Source: a bacterium
GTDB taxonomy: Bacteria; Verrucomicrobiota; Verrucomicrobiia; Limisphaerales; UBA11358
Assembly: GCA_021780905.1 (NCBI GenBank)
Contig: JAJXXW010000059.1
Location: forward strand, 1 to 59,421
Direction: 5' to 3'
DNA: 59,421 nt
The notes beneath the pieces were generated by a model. That model did not search any database. It had not been told where the DNA came from and was given only the letters and a program-made list of their open reading frames with translations. Shown here piece by piece: positions 25,505 through 34,365 of the stretch. A program made the translations under genes and the position numbers. Every line of letters starts with the position of its first letter. Within the stretch, counting starts at the first letter, position 1.

Positions 25505-26548
25505 ATGATCATGAGCCAGAAAATTTTCATCGGCACGGACAGCGGCGCGACCACGACCAAATTTTCCGCCGTCCGCGAAAATGGCGAGGCCGTCTCCACA
25601 AAATTGCTCCAGCGCCCGACCAACGCGCAGCAAGGCCGCGCGGCGGTCATTGCCGGTTGGATCGCCGGCATCGGCGAATTTCTGGCGCAGAATCAATTGA
25701 CCTGGGCGCAGGTGCAGGGCGTCGGCCTGGCGATTCCCGGGCCGTATGAACGCGACGGCGTTTTCGGCAAGTCGCCGAACCTGCCGGCGAGCTTTTGCGG
25801 CTGGGATGTTAGCGCCGATTACCGCGCCGCGCTGGCCCAGCCGGCCGGCCGGCCGCTGCCGCTGGTGGTGGGCAACGACGGCAACTACGGCGGCGTGGCC
25901 GAGGCCAAAATCGCGCGCGGCGGCCAAAAAGTTTCGGTGATGATGCTGATGCCCGGTTCCGGCCTCGGCGCGGCGTTTGTCGGCGCGGACGGGCTTTCGC
26001 TCGACGGCGATACGCTTGCCGGGATGGAGGCCGGCCATATGCCCGCGCCGTTGCATCTGCTCGGCCTCACGGGCAAACCCTTTCCCTGCGGCTGCGGACG
26101 CGACTGGGGCTGCGTCGAGGCTTACACGACGATTTCCGGCCTGCCGCATTTGCTGGCGGAAAAATTATTAAAATATCCCGATCACGAACTCGCGAGATCC
26201 GCCGCACCGATCAAGGAAAAAGTCTTGTCGTTGCGCGGCCGCGCGCAGCAAGGCGACGCGCTGGCGATGGAAATTTTTGATTTCCAGGCGCGCGTGCTGG
26301 GTCTGCATGTCGCCAACCTGGTGATGGCACTGGACCCCGGCATCGTCGTCATCGGCGGCGGGTTGATGGACCGCGAGACGACCACCCCGGAATTCCGCGA
26401 CCGCTACCTGCGGCGCATCCGCGAGGCCGCCCGGCCGTATCTTTGGCCGCAGCAACGCGACACCATCAAAATCATGCCCGCCGCGCTGGGCGAATTGTCG
26501 CAGGCCATTGGCGCGGCGCTGGTCGCGCTCTATCGGAGCCGGGGATGA
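25505..26548 (+). CDS. ROK-family sugar kinase (glucokinase-like)
   Basis: 347 residues. IFIGTDSGATTTKFSAV is the N-terminal phosphate-binding strand-turn of the actin-like fold, GVGLAIPGPYERDG and LPLVVGNDGNYGGVAEA the sugar site, and GKPFPCGCGRDWGCVEAYTT the zinc-binding CGCX3GCXE-like motif of ROK kinases. Later VIGGGLMDRE is the adenosine motif. It would phosphorylate glucose or a related sugar using ATP. The ATG at 25505 or 25511 (MSQK) is the start; GAGAAGAG a few bases upstream fits as a binding site. Confidence 0.88.
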   Translation: MIMSQKIFIGTDSGATTTKFSAVRENGEAVSTKLLQRPTNAQQGRAAVIAGWIAGIGEFLAQNQLTWAQVQGVGLAIPGPYERDGVFGKSPNLPASFCGWDVSADYRAALAQPAGRPLPLVVGNDGNYGGVAEAKIARGGQKVSVMMLMPGSGLGAAFVGADGLSLDGDTLAGMEAGHMPAPLHLLGLTGKPFPCGCGRDWGCVEAYTTISGLPHLLAEKLLKYPDHELARSAAPIKEKVLSLRGRAQQGDALAMEIFDFQARVLGLHVANLVMALDPGIVVIGGGLMDRETTTPEFRDRYLRRIREAARPYLWPQQRDTIKIMPAALGELSQAIGAALVALYRSRG

Positions 26549-26629
26549 GCGGCGGCCGGGGCGGATGACTTTTCAATTGCCCGGCGGAGCTTTTCGCGGA
26601 TAATCAAGGCTGAACGGAATTAACTTTGA

Positions 26630-27799
26630 ATGGCCAGACTTGTCGTCAACCACCCGTCGCTCGCCGGCACCGCGCATGAACTGGGCGAGCACTGGACGAC
26701 CATCGGCCGGGCGGATGGCAACGCCTTCCAGATCCTCGAAAGCTCCGTCTCCGGCCGGCATTGCGAGGTGCGCCTGCGCGGCGGGGAGTTGGAGGTGCGC
26801 GACCTGATTTCCACCAACGGCACGTTCATCGCCGGCCAGAAAATTTCCGCGGGCGTGGTCAAGCCCGGCCAGTCGCTCCGGCTTGGCGACGTGGCAATGC
26901 GGTTTGAAAATTCGCCGCCGCTGCCCGGCACGGCGTTCAATTCCAAAATGCTCGTCACCCGTTCCAACGAGAACACCCCGCCCGCCGCCCCGCCGCCGGT
27001 CGCCGCGCCGGCCCACGTTGAGCCGGAGAAAAAACAACACGTCTTGCTGGTGGACGACAGCATGGCGTTTCTGGAATTGTTTGGCGGCCTGTGCGCGGAA
27101 TTTTCCAAGGGCGCGTGGCAGATCCACACCGCCGCGTCCGCCGACCGCGCGCTGGCCAGCCTGCAGGAGCGCGCGATGGACCTCGTGGTGCTGGACATCG
27201 GCATGCCGCTGCTGGACGGACTCCAGTTGCTCGGCATCGTCAACCGCCGTTATCCCGGCCTGAAAATCGCCGTGATGACCGGCCTTGCCTCGGACAGCAA
27301 GCGCGCCGACGCGCTGGTTAACGGCGCGGAACTTTTTCTGGAAAAGCCCGTGACTGCCGACGGCATCCGGACCGTGTTCAACATGTTGAACGATTTGATT
27401 TCCTGGAATCGCGAGGGGTTCACCGGCGCCCTGCGGCAGGTCGGTTTGACCGAACTCATCCAGATGGAATGCAATGGCCGTCACTCTTCCATCCTGGAAA
27501 TCCGCAATCCCGAAATGCGCGGCCAGATTTACATCGAGGCCGGCGTGGTCACGCACGCCGCCGTCGGCGCGCTGGTCGGCGAATCGGCGTTTTACCGACT
27601 GCTGTCGTTCACGGGCGGCGAGTTTCAGGTCAAGCCGTTCAAGGCGCCGCCGCAACGCACCATTGAGTGTCGTTGGGAATTCATGCTGATGGAGGCCGCC
27701 CGGGTCGCCGACGAGGAAACCAGCCACTACAAAAAACCGGCGGTGCCGGCGGTGCCGGACGGAGTCAATGTCGCGCTCAGCGGCGGGAACGGCCAATAA
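26630..27799 (+). CDS. FHA - response regulator receiver - DUF4388/PATAN-like regulator
   Basis: 389 residues in three parts. Residues 1-100 are an FHA domain that binds phosphothreonine peptides (TTIGRADGN, VSGRHCEVRL, STNGTFIAGQKI). After a Pro-rich linker (about 105-140) comes a receiver domain (HVLLVDDSMAFLELF, LVVLDIGMPLLDG with the phospho-acceptor Asp, AELFLEKPVT with the Lys). The last part, GFTGALRQVGLTELIQMECN to VKPFKAPP, looks like a DUF4388/PATAN domain. A cytoplasmic adaptor joining kinase and two-component signals; no cognate kinase nearby. Confidence 0.85.
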   Translation: MARLVVNHPSLAGTAHELGEHWTTIGRADGNAFQILESSVSGRHCEVRLRGGELEVRDLISTNGTFIAGQKISAGVVKPGQSLRLGDVAMRFENSPPLPGTAFNSKMLVTRSNENTPPAAPPPVAAPAHVEPEKKQHVLLVDDSMAFLELFGGLCAEFSKGAWQIHTAASADRALASLQERAMDLVVLDIGMPLLDGLQLLGIVNRRYPGLKIAVMTGLASDSKRADALVNGAELFLEKPVTADGIRTVFNMLNDLISWNREGFTGALRQVGLTELIQMECNGRHSSILEIRNPEMRGQIYIEAGVVTHAAVGALVGESAFYRLLSFTGGEFQVKPFKAPPQRTIECRWEFMLMEAARVADEETSHYKKPAVPAVPDGVNVALSGGNGQ

Positions 27800-27831
27800 C
27801 CTCCCCGGGCTGAATCCAAAAATCATTTCCC

Positions 27832-28311
27832 ATGCTGCAAAAAAATCCGGCCCAGAAAATTTCCGCGCGCGGCAGCCGCTTTGCCATCGTCGCCTCGAAA
27901 TACAACGCCCGCTTCGTGGATGCAATGCTGCGCGCGGCGAAAGCGGAAATTCTCCGCGCCGGCGGCCGGGTGCAAGTCGTCCGCGTGCCGGGCGCGTATG
28001 AAATTCCCGTCGTCGCCGCCAAACTGGCGGCGGACTCAAAACTCAAAACTCAAAACTCAAAATTTTCGGCCATCATCTGTCTGGGTGTGATTCTGCGGGG
28101 CGCGACGACGCACGCGCAGCACATCGGCGAGGCGGTGAGCAACGCGCTTGCGCAGATTCAAATCCAGCACCAAGTGCCGGTCATCCACGAAGTTTTGCTT
28201 CTGGAGCACGAGCAACAGGCTGTTGAGCGTTGTCTCGACAAGAACCACAATCGCGGCACCGAGGCCGCGCAAACCGCGCTGGCCATGGTGCGGGTGATGG
28301 CCGCCTTGTGA
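27832..28311 (+). CDS. ribH: 6,7-dimethyl-8-ribityllumazine synthase
   Basis: 159 residues. Makes the direct riboflavin precursor from 5-amino-6-ribitylaminouracil and dihydroxybutanone phosphate. RFAIVASKYNARFVDAML, VRVPGAYEIPVVAAKLA, CLGVILRGATTHAQHIGEAV with the catalytic His region, PVIHEVLL and NRGTEAAQTALAM are all family motifs. Between AAKLAA and FSAIICLG the residues DSKLKTQNSK come from four copies of a 7-bp repeat and look like a loop insertion. No other rib genes nearby. Confidence 0.95.
   Translation: MLQKNPAQKISARGSRFAIVASKYNARFVDAMLRAAKAEILRAGGRVQVVRVPGAYEIPVVAAKLAADSKLKTQNSKFSAIICLGVILRGATTHAQHIGEAVSNALAQIQIQHQVPVIHEVLLLEHEQQAVERCLDKNHNRGTEAAQTALAMVRVMAAL
28034..28061 (+). 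repeat. 7-bp tandem repeat inside ribH
   Basis: actcaaa four times in a row, encoding SKLKTQNSK, in a loop between conserved strands. Confidence 0.9.
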
Positions 28312-28373
28312 AAAATTTTACAAACCACTTGCGACGGTGGCGTGCGAATGATAGTTTGCGACGTTTGAAAATT

Positions 28374-29072
28374 ATGAAAAAATTCCCATTAGTGCTATCG
28401 GTCGGGCTTTTCGCCGCCATCCAAATCGCCAACGCCGGTGACATCACCGGCACCATCACCTTGAGGGGCACAGCGCCCGCCGCCAAGGAAATCACTCCCA
28501 TCAAGGATGACCCGAATTGCGCCGCAATGTATCCCGGCGCGCTGCCGAAAACCACGTTTTACGTCGTTGGCGACAACGGTGAACTGGCGGATGTCATCGT
28601 CTCGCTGAAAGGCGTTCCCAGTCAGCCCGCCGCCGCCGGCACCCCGCCCGTGGTGCTCGACCAAAAGGGCTGCCTCTACACGCCGCAGATTCTGGCCGTG
28701 CAGACGGGCCAAAAAGTCATCGTGAAAAATTCCGACCCGTGCGTCCACAACGTCCATACCGTGCCCACGGCCAACCCGGAATCCAACCAGGTGCAGATGC
28801 CCGGCGGCGCGGATCTGACCTTCACGTTTGACAAGCCGGAGCCGTTCCTGAAGTTCAAGTGCGACGTGCATCCGTGGATGTTCGCGTGGGTCAGCGTCAT
28901 TGATAGTCCGTATTTCGCCGTCAGCGGCAAGGACGGCAAGTTCACCATCAAGAATGTTCCGCCCGGCAAATACACGCTCGAAGCCGCGCACCGCAAACTC
29001 GGCACCCAGACCGCCGACATTGAGGTGAAAGCCGACGGCGCGGCGCAAAACTTCACGTTCGAAGTGAAATAG
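28374..29072 (+). CDS. exported cupredoxin-like protein with carboxypeptidase-type regulatory tail
   Basis: 232 residues. Signal peptide MKKFPLVLSVGLFAAIQIANA. Central cupredoxin-like part: VIVKNSDPCVHNVHTVP with a His, and FLKFKCDVHPWMFAWVSVI with Cys, His and Met arranged like a type 1 copper site. The final about 65 residues (SPYFAVSGKDGKFTIKNVPP, GKYTLEAAHRKLG) form a carboxypeptidase regulatory-like beta sandwich. It probably carries electrons or copper in the periplasm, matching the oxidase genes that follow. A strong terminator follows. Confidence 0.8.
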   Translation: MKKFPLVLSVGLFAAIQIANAGDITGTITLRGTAPAAKEITPIKDDPNCAAMYPGALPKTTFYVVGDNGELADVIVSLKGVPSQPAAAGTPPVVLDQKGCLYTPQILAVQTGQKVIVKNSDPCVHNVHTVPTANPESNQVQMPGGADLTFTFDKPEPFLKFKCDVHPWMFAWVSVIDSPYFAVSGKDGKFTIKNVPPGKYTLEAAHRKLGTQTADIEVKADGAAQNFTFEVK

Positions 29073-29084
29073 GATTTCGCCCGC

Positions 29085-29128
29085 GAACGGCCGCTGCGCG
29101 AAAAATTCCGCAGCGGTCGTTCTTTTTT
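29085..29128 (+). terminator. strong intrinsic terminator directly before ctaA
   Basis: A 14-bp stem, GAACGGCCGCTGCG (29085-29098) with CGCAGCGGTCGTTC (29109-29122), one G-U pair, a 10-base loop and then six T. The ctaA ATG begins at 29134, only five bases after the T-run. Confidence 0.88.
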
Positions 29129-29133
29129 CACGC

Positions 29134-30123
29134 ATGAGCAACAAATACCAGCCCGCGCTATTCTGGTTCGCCGTCGCCAACGCCGTCACCACCTTCCTGC
29201 TCATCGGCCTCGGCGGCCTCGTCACCAGCCACGAAGCCGGGATGTCCGTGCCCGACTGGCCGACGACCTACGGCTACAACATGTTCCTGTTCCCGGTGGA
29301 CAAATGGATCGGCGGAATTTTTTACGAGCATTCGCACCGGCTGCTCGCGTCCGGCGTCGGTTTTTTGACAACTATTCTTGCGGTCTGGCTCTGGCTGAAA
29401 GATGCGCGCAAATGGGTTCAATGGCTCGGCATCGCCGCGTTTTTGCTTGTCATTGTGCAGGGAATTCTCGGCGGCCTGCGCGTGCGCTGGCAGCTCGACT
29501 GGCTCGGCGTCCCGCACGGCGCGGTCGGGCAAATTTTTCTGGTGCTGACCGCCGCCCTCGCGCTGTTCACCAGCCGCTGGTGGATGGAATCCGCCGGCAA
29601 GAAACAAATCGCCGTGCCGCGCGGACTTCGCTGCCACATTCTTTACGTCACCATATTGATCTTTGTCCAACTGCTCATCGCCGCGACGATGCGGCATCAG
29701 CACGCCGGTCTGGCGATCTGGGATTTCCCGTCCGCGCACGGCAAACTCTGGCCCGACACCAGTCACGCGGCCATCGCCGATTACAACGCGCACCGTCCGC
29801 CCGGTTGGGTCGGCAAACCCATCACCGCGTTTCAGGTGAATCTGCAAATGGTTCACCGTTTCGTCGCCTACGCGATTTTCCTTGGCGTCGCCGCGGCGAC
29901 GCTGCTCGCGCGGAAAAAACTCGGTGGCCGCGACCCGTTGACCAGATTCGCCTGGTTCTGGCTCGCGCTGCTGACGCTGCAAATCGGCCTTGGCGCGTGG
30001 ACGATCTGGTCGGACAAGGCGGCGGACGTGACCACGCTGCATGTCATGGGCGGCGCGGCGGCACTGCTAACCGGCACGCTGTGGTGGCTCATCGCGGCGC
30101 GGCGCACGCGGCTGGCGGCATAA
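29134..30123 (+). CDS. ctaA: haem A synthase (CtaA/Cox15)
   Basis: 329 residues, about eight membrane helices. It oxidises haem O to haem A. SHEAGMSVPDWPTTYG is the Cox15/CtaA signature near residue 32; four haem-ligand-type His stand in EHSHRLLAS, MRHQHAGLAIWD, MVHRFVAYAI and TLHVMGG. Its start lies right after the terminator hairpin, with no space for a normal leader. It is first in the ctaA-ctaB-cox series. Confidence 0.92.
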   Translation: MSNKYQPALFWFAVANAVTTFLLIGLGGLVTSHEAGMSVPDWPTTYGYNMFLFPVDKWIGGIFYEHSHRLLASGVGFLTTILAVWLWLKDARKWVQWLGIAAFLLVIVQGILGGLRVRWQLDWLGVPHGAVGQIFLVLTAALALFTSRWWMESAGKKQIAVPRGLRCHILYVTILIFVQLLIAATMRHQHAGLAIWDFPSAHGKLWPDTSHAAIADYNAHRPPGWVGKPITAFQVNLQMVHRFVAYAIFLGVAAATLLARKKLGGRDPLTRFAWFWLALLTLQIGLGAWTIWSDKAADVTTLHVMGGAAALLTGTLWWLIAARRTRLAA

Positions 30124-30253
30124 GATTTTTGCCGAGCTTATTCAAGGCATTTCCCTGGATAATTTCGCGCCAAACGACATTGCAAATTTTGCTGTGGCAT
30201 GACAAAATAAGTTGAATTAGTTGCGGTTCTGGCCGCCATTTTTACACCAACGA

Positions 30254-31156
30254 ATGAAATTATCTGCGGAAGCATTGCCCGCCACGCCCGGCGCGGAAAA
30301 AAGTCTCGCGGCGGTCGGCGCGGATCTCGTCAAGGCGCGGCTCACCGGGCTGGTGCTTCTCACCACTTTCGTCGGCTTTTACCTCGGCGAACGCGGCGCG
30401 GTGAATTACCTGCTGATGTTCCATGCGCTTTTCGGCACGGCACTCGTCGCGTCCGGTGCGGCGGCGTTGAACCAGTGGCTCGAACGCGACTACGATGCCA
30501 AGATGCGCCGCACCGCGATCCGCCCGCTGCCGTCGGGCCGGATGCAGCCGGCAACCGTCGCGATTTTCGGCGGCGCGTGTTCCGTCATCGGCCTGACCTA
30601 CCTCGCGGTGCTCGCGAATCCGCTGACGAGCGTGGTCGGCGCGGTCACTTCGGTCAGCTATCTTTTCATCTACACGCCGCTGAAGCGTGTGACCTGGGTG
30701 AACACTTTGGTCGGCGCGATTCCTGGTGCATTGCCGCCGCTGATGGGCTGGACGGCCGCGCGCAATGATTTGAGCGGCGAAGGCTGGGTGCTGTTTGCAA
30801 TTCTGGCGTTCTGGCAAATCCCGCATTTCATGGCCATCGCCTGGCTGTATCGCGACGAATACGCCAAGGCCGGCTTCGTGATGCTGCCCGGTTGCACGGA
30901 TGGCTGCAATCGCACGGCGCAACAGGCGATTTTCAACACGCTGGCATTGATGCTGGCGAGTTTGTGTCCGTTTGCATTCGGGTTGAGCGGGAGAATTTAT
31001 CTTGTCGCCGCGCTGATTTTGGGCGCGGGTTATTTCGGGTGCGCGGTGCGGTTCGCGCGGCAGCTCACGGCGCAACGCGCACGCCAGTTGTTTCTGGCGT
31101 CCATCATTTATCTGCCACTGCTCATTGCGGCGCTGGTTGGCAACAAATTGAAATAA
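30254..31156 (+). CDS. ctaB: protohaem IX farnesyltransferase (haem O synthase)
   Basis: 300 residues, UbiA-type prenyltransferase with about nine membrane helices. NQWLERDYDAKMRRTAIRPL holds the N/DXXXD Mg-diphosphate motif and the basic segment; DEYAKAGFVMLPG is the second motif. It attaches farnesyl to haem B, giving haem O for CtaA. Met at 30254 is preferred over a start 33 bases earlier. Six bases separate its stop from the coxA ATG. Confidence 0.92.
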   Translation: MKLSAEALPATPGAEKSLAAVGADLVKARLTGLVLLTTFVGFYLGERGAVNYLLMFHALFGTALVASGAAALNQWLERDYDAKMRRTAIRPLPSGRMQPATVAIFGGACSVIGLTYLAVLANPLTSVVGAVTSVSYLFIYTPLKRVTWVNTLVGAIPGALPPLMGWTAARNDLSGEGWVLFAILAFWQIPHFMAIAWLYRDEYAKAGFVMLPGCTDGCNRTAQQAIFNTLALMLASLCPFAFGLSGRIYLVAALILGAGYFGCAVRFARQLTAQRARQLFLASIIYLPLLIAALVGNKLK

Positions 31157-31161
31157 AATCT

Positions 31162-33033
31162 ATGCAGTCAGACACCCAACAATTTCCGCCATTTCGCGAG
31201 ACACCCGCAGCACACGCGCACGACGACCACGGCCACGGCGAACACCACGCGCCGAACTTCTGGCAGAAATACATTTTCTCCTCCGACCACAAGGTCATTG
31301 GCATCCAATACGGTTTCATGGCGCTGTGCTTTATGCTGTTCGGATTTTTCCTGATGCTCCTGATGCGCTGGCAGATTGCGCATCCGGGCGTGCCGGTGCC
31401 GGTGTTCGGCCCGATACTGGAAAAAATCCTCGGCCAGCCGGCGGCGCACGGCGCGATTTCGCCCGATCTTTACAATTCCTTCGGTGCGATGCACGGGACG
31501 ATCATGGTGTTCCTCGGCGTTGTGCCGCTGGCGTTCGCGGCGTTCGGCAACTACGTTGTCCCGCTGATGATCGGGGCGCCGGACATGTGTTTTCCGCGCA
31601 TCAACATGGCGAGCTTTCACGCTTTTTTCCTGGGCGGCGTGGTGATGCTCGTGAGCTTTTTCATTCCCGGCGGGGCGGCGCAGGCGGGCTGGACTTCGTA
31701 TTCGCCGCTGGCCACGACGATTCCGACGCACGGCCAGGCGTTCTGGATCATTGGCATGGTCCTGCTCATCACCTCGTCGCTGCTCGGCGCGGTGAATTTT
31801 ATCGCCACGATCATCCAGTTGCGCACGCCCGGCATGACGTGGATGCGCCTGCCGTGGTTCGTTTGGGCGCAATTCGTGACCGCATTCATTTTGCTGCTGG
31901 CGTTTCCGCCGCTCGAAGCCGCCGGCATTTTGCAGTTGATGGACAATCTCGCCCACACCAGCTTTTTCCTGCCGACCGGTCTGGCTGTCGGCGGCCAGCT
32001 TGGGGACATCAGCGGCGGCGGCAGTCCGCTCCTGTGGCAGCACCTATTTTGGTTCCTCGGCCATCCGGAAGTGTATGTTTTGATTCTGCCGGCGATGGGC
32101 ATCGTCGCCGAAGTCATCGCCAACAACACGCGCAAGCCGCTGTGGGGCTATAAATCGCTCGTCTATTCGGTGCTGTTTGTCGGGTTCCTTTCATTCATTG
32201 TCTGGGCGCACCATATGTATCTCACCGGCATGGGCCAGAAGATCGCCACATTCTTTCAGGCAACGACGATGATCATCTCAATTCCCTCGGTGATCATTTT
32301 GACGTGCATGTTTCTATCGCTTTGGGGCGGCTCGATCCGCATCAACACCCCCATGCTGTTTGCGCTGGGTTTCCTGCCCATGTTCGGCATCGGCGGCCTC
32401 ACCGGCCTGCCGCTGGGGCTCGCGGCCGCTGACTTGTATCTGCATGACACCTATTACGTCATCGCCCACTTTCATTACGTCGTTGCGCCGGGGACGATCT
32501 TCGCGTTGTTTGCCGGCGTGTATTTCTGGTTTCCCAAAATGACCGGGCGCCGGATGAATGAGTTCTGGGGCCGGGTGCATTTCTGGTGTTCGTTCGTGTT
32601 CATGAACCTCGTGTTCATGCCGATGTTTGCGCAGGGCATCAAGGGTATGCTGCGCCGCATGAGCGACGGCGCGGTGAACTATTCCGCCGCGCGCGTGCCC
32701 GGCGCTATTGACGCGCTGCCCGGCAGCGTGCTGCAGTTGAACGGCTGGATTCTCTGGGCGGCCATTGCGCTGGGCATCGCGCAAATTCCGTTCATCATCA
32801 ATTTATTTTACAGTATCAGCCACGGCGAAAAAGTGAACAGTGATAATCCGTGGGGCGCGACCACGCTTGACTGGCAGACGCCCACGCCGCCGCCGCACGG
32901 TAATTTTGCGCACCAACCGCACGTTGTCCGCGGTCCCTACGAATACAGCGCGCCCGGCCACGCCACTGATTTCACGCCGCAGGACGAGCCGGAGAGTCCC
33001 GCCGCGCCGATTACCCCCAGCACGCACCACTGA
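31162..33033 (+). CDS. coxA: cytochrome c oxidase subunit I
   Basis: 623 residues, twelve-helix haem-copper oxidase core that reduces O2 and pumps protons. Ligands are visible: MHGTIMVF (low-spin haem), GHPEVYVLILP with the cross-linked His-Tyr, WAHHMYLTG (CuB) and VIAHFHYVVAPG (high-spin and low-spin haem). PEVY indicates A-type oxidase with a full proton pathway. N-terminus is His-rich (AHAHDDHGHGEHH), and the C-terminal tail after about 555 is long and Pro-rich. Encoded between ctaB and coxC, 6 bases each side. Confidence 0.95.
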   Translation: MQSDTQQFPPFRETPAAHAHDDHGHGEHHAPNFWQKYIFSSDHKVIGIQYGFMALCFMLFGFFLMLLMRWQIAHPGVPVPVFGPILEKILGQPAAHGAISPDLYNSFGAMHGTIMVFLGVVPLAFAAFGNYVVPLMIGAPDMCFPRINMASFHAFFLGGVVMLVSFFIPGGAAQAGWTSYSPLATTIPTHGQAFWIIGMVLLITSSLLGAVNFIATIIQLRTPGMTWMRLPWFVWAQFVTAFILLLAFPPLEAAGILQLMDNLAHTSFFLPTGLAVGGQLGDISGGGSPLLWQHLFWFLGHPEVYVLILPAMGIVAEVIANNTRKPLWGYKSLVYSVLFVGFLSFIVWAHHMYLTGMGQKIATFFQATTMIISIPSVIILTCMFLSLWGGSIRINTPMLFALGFLPMFGIGGLTGLPLGLAAADLYLHDTYYVIAHFHYVVAPGTIFALFAGVYFWFPKMTGRRMNEFWGRVHFWCSFVFMNLVFMPMFAQGIKGMLRRMSDGAVNYSAARVPGAIDALPGSVLQLNGWILWAAIALGIAQIPFIINLFYSISHGEKVNSDNPWGATTLDWQTPTPPPHGNFAHQPHVVRGPYEYSAPGHATDFTPQDEPESPAAPITPSTHH

Positions 33034-33039
33034 TTTTTC

Positions 33040-33843
33040 ATGGAAATTCCCTATACAATTGAAAACCGGCCGGACACCGGCATCTACAACGCCAAGCTCG
33101 GCATCTGGCTGTTTCTCGCGTCGGAAGTGATGCTCTTCGGCGGCCTGTTTTCCGCCTACGTTTTGCTGCGCGTCGGCGCGGAACCCGGCATGTGGCCGCA
33201 CGGCTGGCTCAACGTCACGCTCGGCACCGTCAACACGCTGCTGCTCGCGCTCTCGGCCATCACCACGCTGCTCGCGTGGGCGGCGTGCAAGGTGCGTGAA
33301 TTCGGCAAGTTTAAATTCTTCCACGCCTGCACCATCCTGCTGGCGCTGACGTTCCTGGGAATCAAATCCTACGAATACCACGACAAGCTGATTCATTACG
33401 AAATCACGCTGACCAACGGCAAATTCGCTGACGGCCACCTTGTGGCGGAATCCAAGGATTTTGACCTCGCCAAAAAGACCGGCACCGTCACGCTGCACGG
33501 CCGCATCGTCGAGGACGAAAAGGAATTGATGGACTTGCGCGCGCCGGCGACCCGGTCGGCCCAACTCAAGGAAGTGACCGTGGCAGCGGCGGACATCAAA
33601 AAGATGGGCAACTACGGCCCGCGCCACAACACGTTCACCGCGATTTATTTCACGCTGACCGGCCTGCACGCGCTGCACATTCTCGGCGGCACGATCGTCA
33701 TTTTTTACTTCTGGGGGCCGGGCAGCCGGATGTGGAAGACGGATCCCGAACGCTTCACCAACCGGATTGAGGTCTCCGGCCTGTTCTGGCATTTCGTGGA
33801 CTTGGTCTGGATTTTTCTGTTTCCTGTGCTTTATTTGACCTGA
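33040..33843 (+). CDS. coxC: cytochrome c oxidase subunit III with an enlarged loop
   Basis: 267 residues. Membrane helices with the Cox3 features NAKLGIWLFLASEVMLFGGL, FKFFHACTILLALTFLGIKS, YFTLTGLHALHILGGTIV and SGLFWHFVDLVWIFLFPVLY. Between LGIKSYEYHDKL and NTFTAIYFTLTG, about residues 119-192, it has an extra hydrophilic stretch (KFADGHLVAESKDFDLAKKT, RIVEDEKELMDLRAPA) longer than in common bacterial Cox3. Subunit III stabilises the core. Insertion role unknown. Confidence 0.92.
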   Translation: MEIPYTIENRPDTGIYNAKLGIWLFLASEVMLFGGLFSAYVLLRVGAEPGMWPHGWLNVTLGTVNTLLLALSAITTLLAWAACKVREFGKFKFFHACTILLALTFLGIKSYEYHDKLIHYEITLTNGKFADGHLVAESKDFDLAKKTGTVTLHGRIVEDEKELMDLRAPATRSAQLKEVTVAAADIKKMGNYGPRHNTFTAIYFTLTGLHALHILGGTIVIFYFWGPGSRMWKTDPERFTNRIEVSGLFWHFVDLVWIFLFPVLYLT

Positions 33844-33849
33844 ACTATT

Positions 33850-34173
33850 ATGAGCGAATCCGAAAAGCCCGTCAGCCTGAAGAGCTATATCCGTCTGTGC
33901 GCGGTGGTGTTTCTCGTCGTCCTCTGCACCACGTCGGCCATGATTGCCACGTCGTTCTCCCATCTTGGCGACGGTTGGACGCTGAAGGTCGCGCTCATCC
34001 TCGCCATCGCCGTGGTCAACGCCTTTCTTGTCGCCGGCTACCTGATGCACCTGCTGTCCGAGAAAAAACTGATCTACACCGTGCTGGCCTTCACCGTGTT
34101 TTTTTTTATCGGCCTGATGGGCTTGACCGTCTGGGCTACGAATGGATTTCCGCCTGGCACGGTTTCCCACTGA
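33850..34173 (+). CDS. cytochrome c oxidase subunit IV (caa3-type)
   Basis: 107 residues with three membrane helices (VVFLVVLCTTSAMIATSF, KVALILAIAVVNAFLVAGYL, YTVLAFTVFFFIGLMGLTVW). Matches small prokaryotic subunit IV in length and in MHLLSEKK between helices 2 and 3. Located after coxC as usual, gap 6 bases. The operon order supports the call. Confidence 0.8.
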   Translation: MSESEKPVSLKSYIRLCAVVFLVVLCTTSAMIATSFSHLGDGWTLKVALILAIAVVNAFLVAGYLMHLLSEKKLIYTVLAFTVFFFIGLMGLTVWATNGFPPGTVSH

Positions 34174-34179
34174 ATTAAA

Positions 34180-34365
34180 ATGTCCCTCAAAGCCTTTCAT
34201 CTGATTTTTGTGACGCTGCTGACCGCGCTCTCGTTTGGCTGCGCCGCCTGGGCCTTTCAGTCGGGCCGCCTGCTCTGGGGTGTCGCCGGAATCGCCACCG
34301 GCATTTTCGTGGTCGTCTATGGAATTTATTTTTTGAAGAAATTGAAAAACGTCAGCTACCTGTGA
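34180..34365 (+). CDS. small two-helix membrane protein of the cox operon
   Basis: 61 residues with two membrane helices (FHLIFVTLLTALSFGCAAWA and LLWGVAGIATGIFVVVYGIY) and a basic end KKLKNVS. No named family. It is 6 bases after the subunit IV gene and overlaps the next gene by GTGA, so it is part of the oxidase operon and may be an accessory or assembly factor; that is inference. Confidence 0.7.
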   Translation: MSLKAFHLIFVTLLTALSFGCAAWAFQSGRLLWGVAGIATGIFVVVYGIYFLKKLKNVSYL

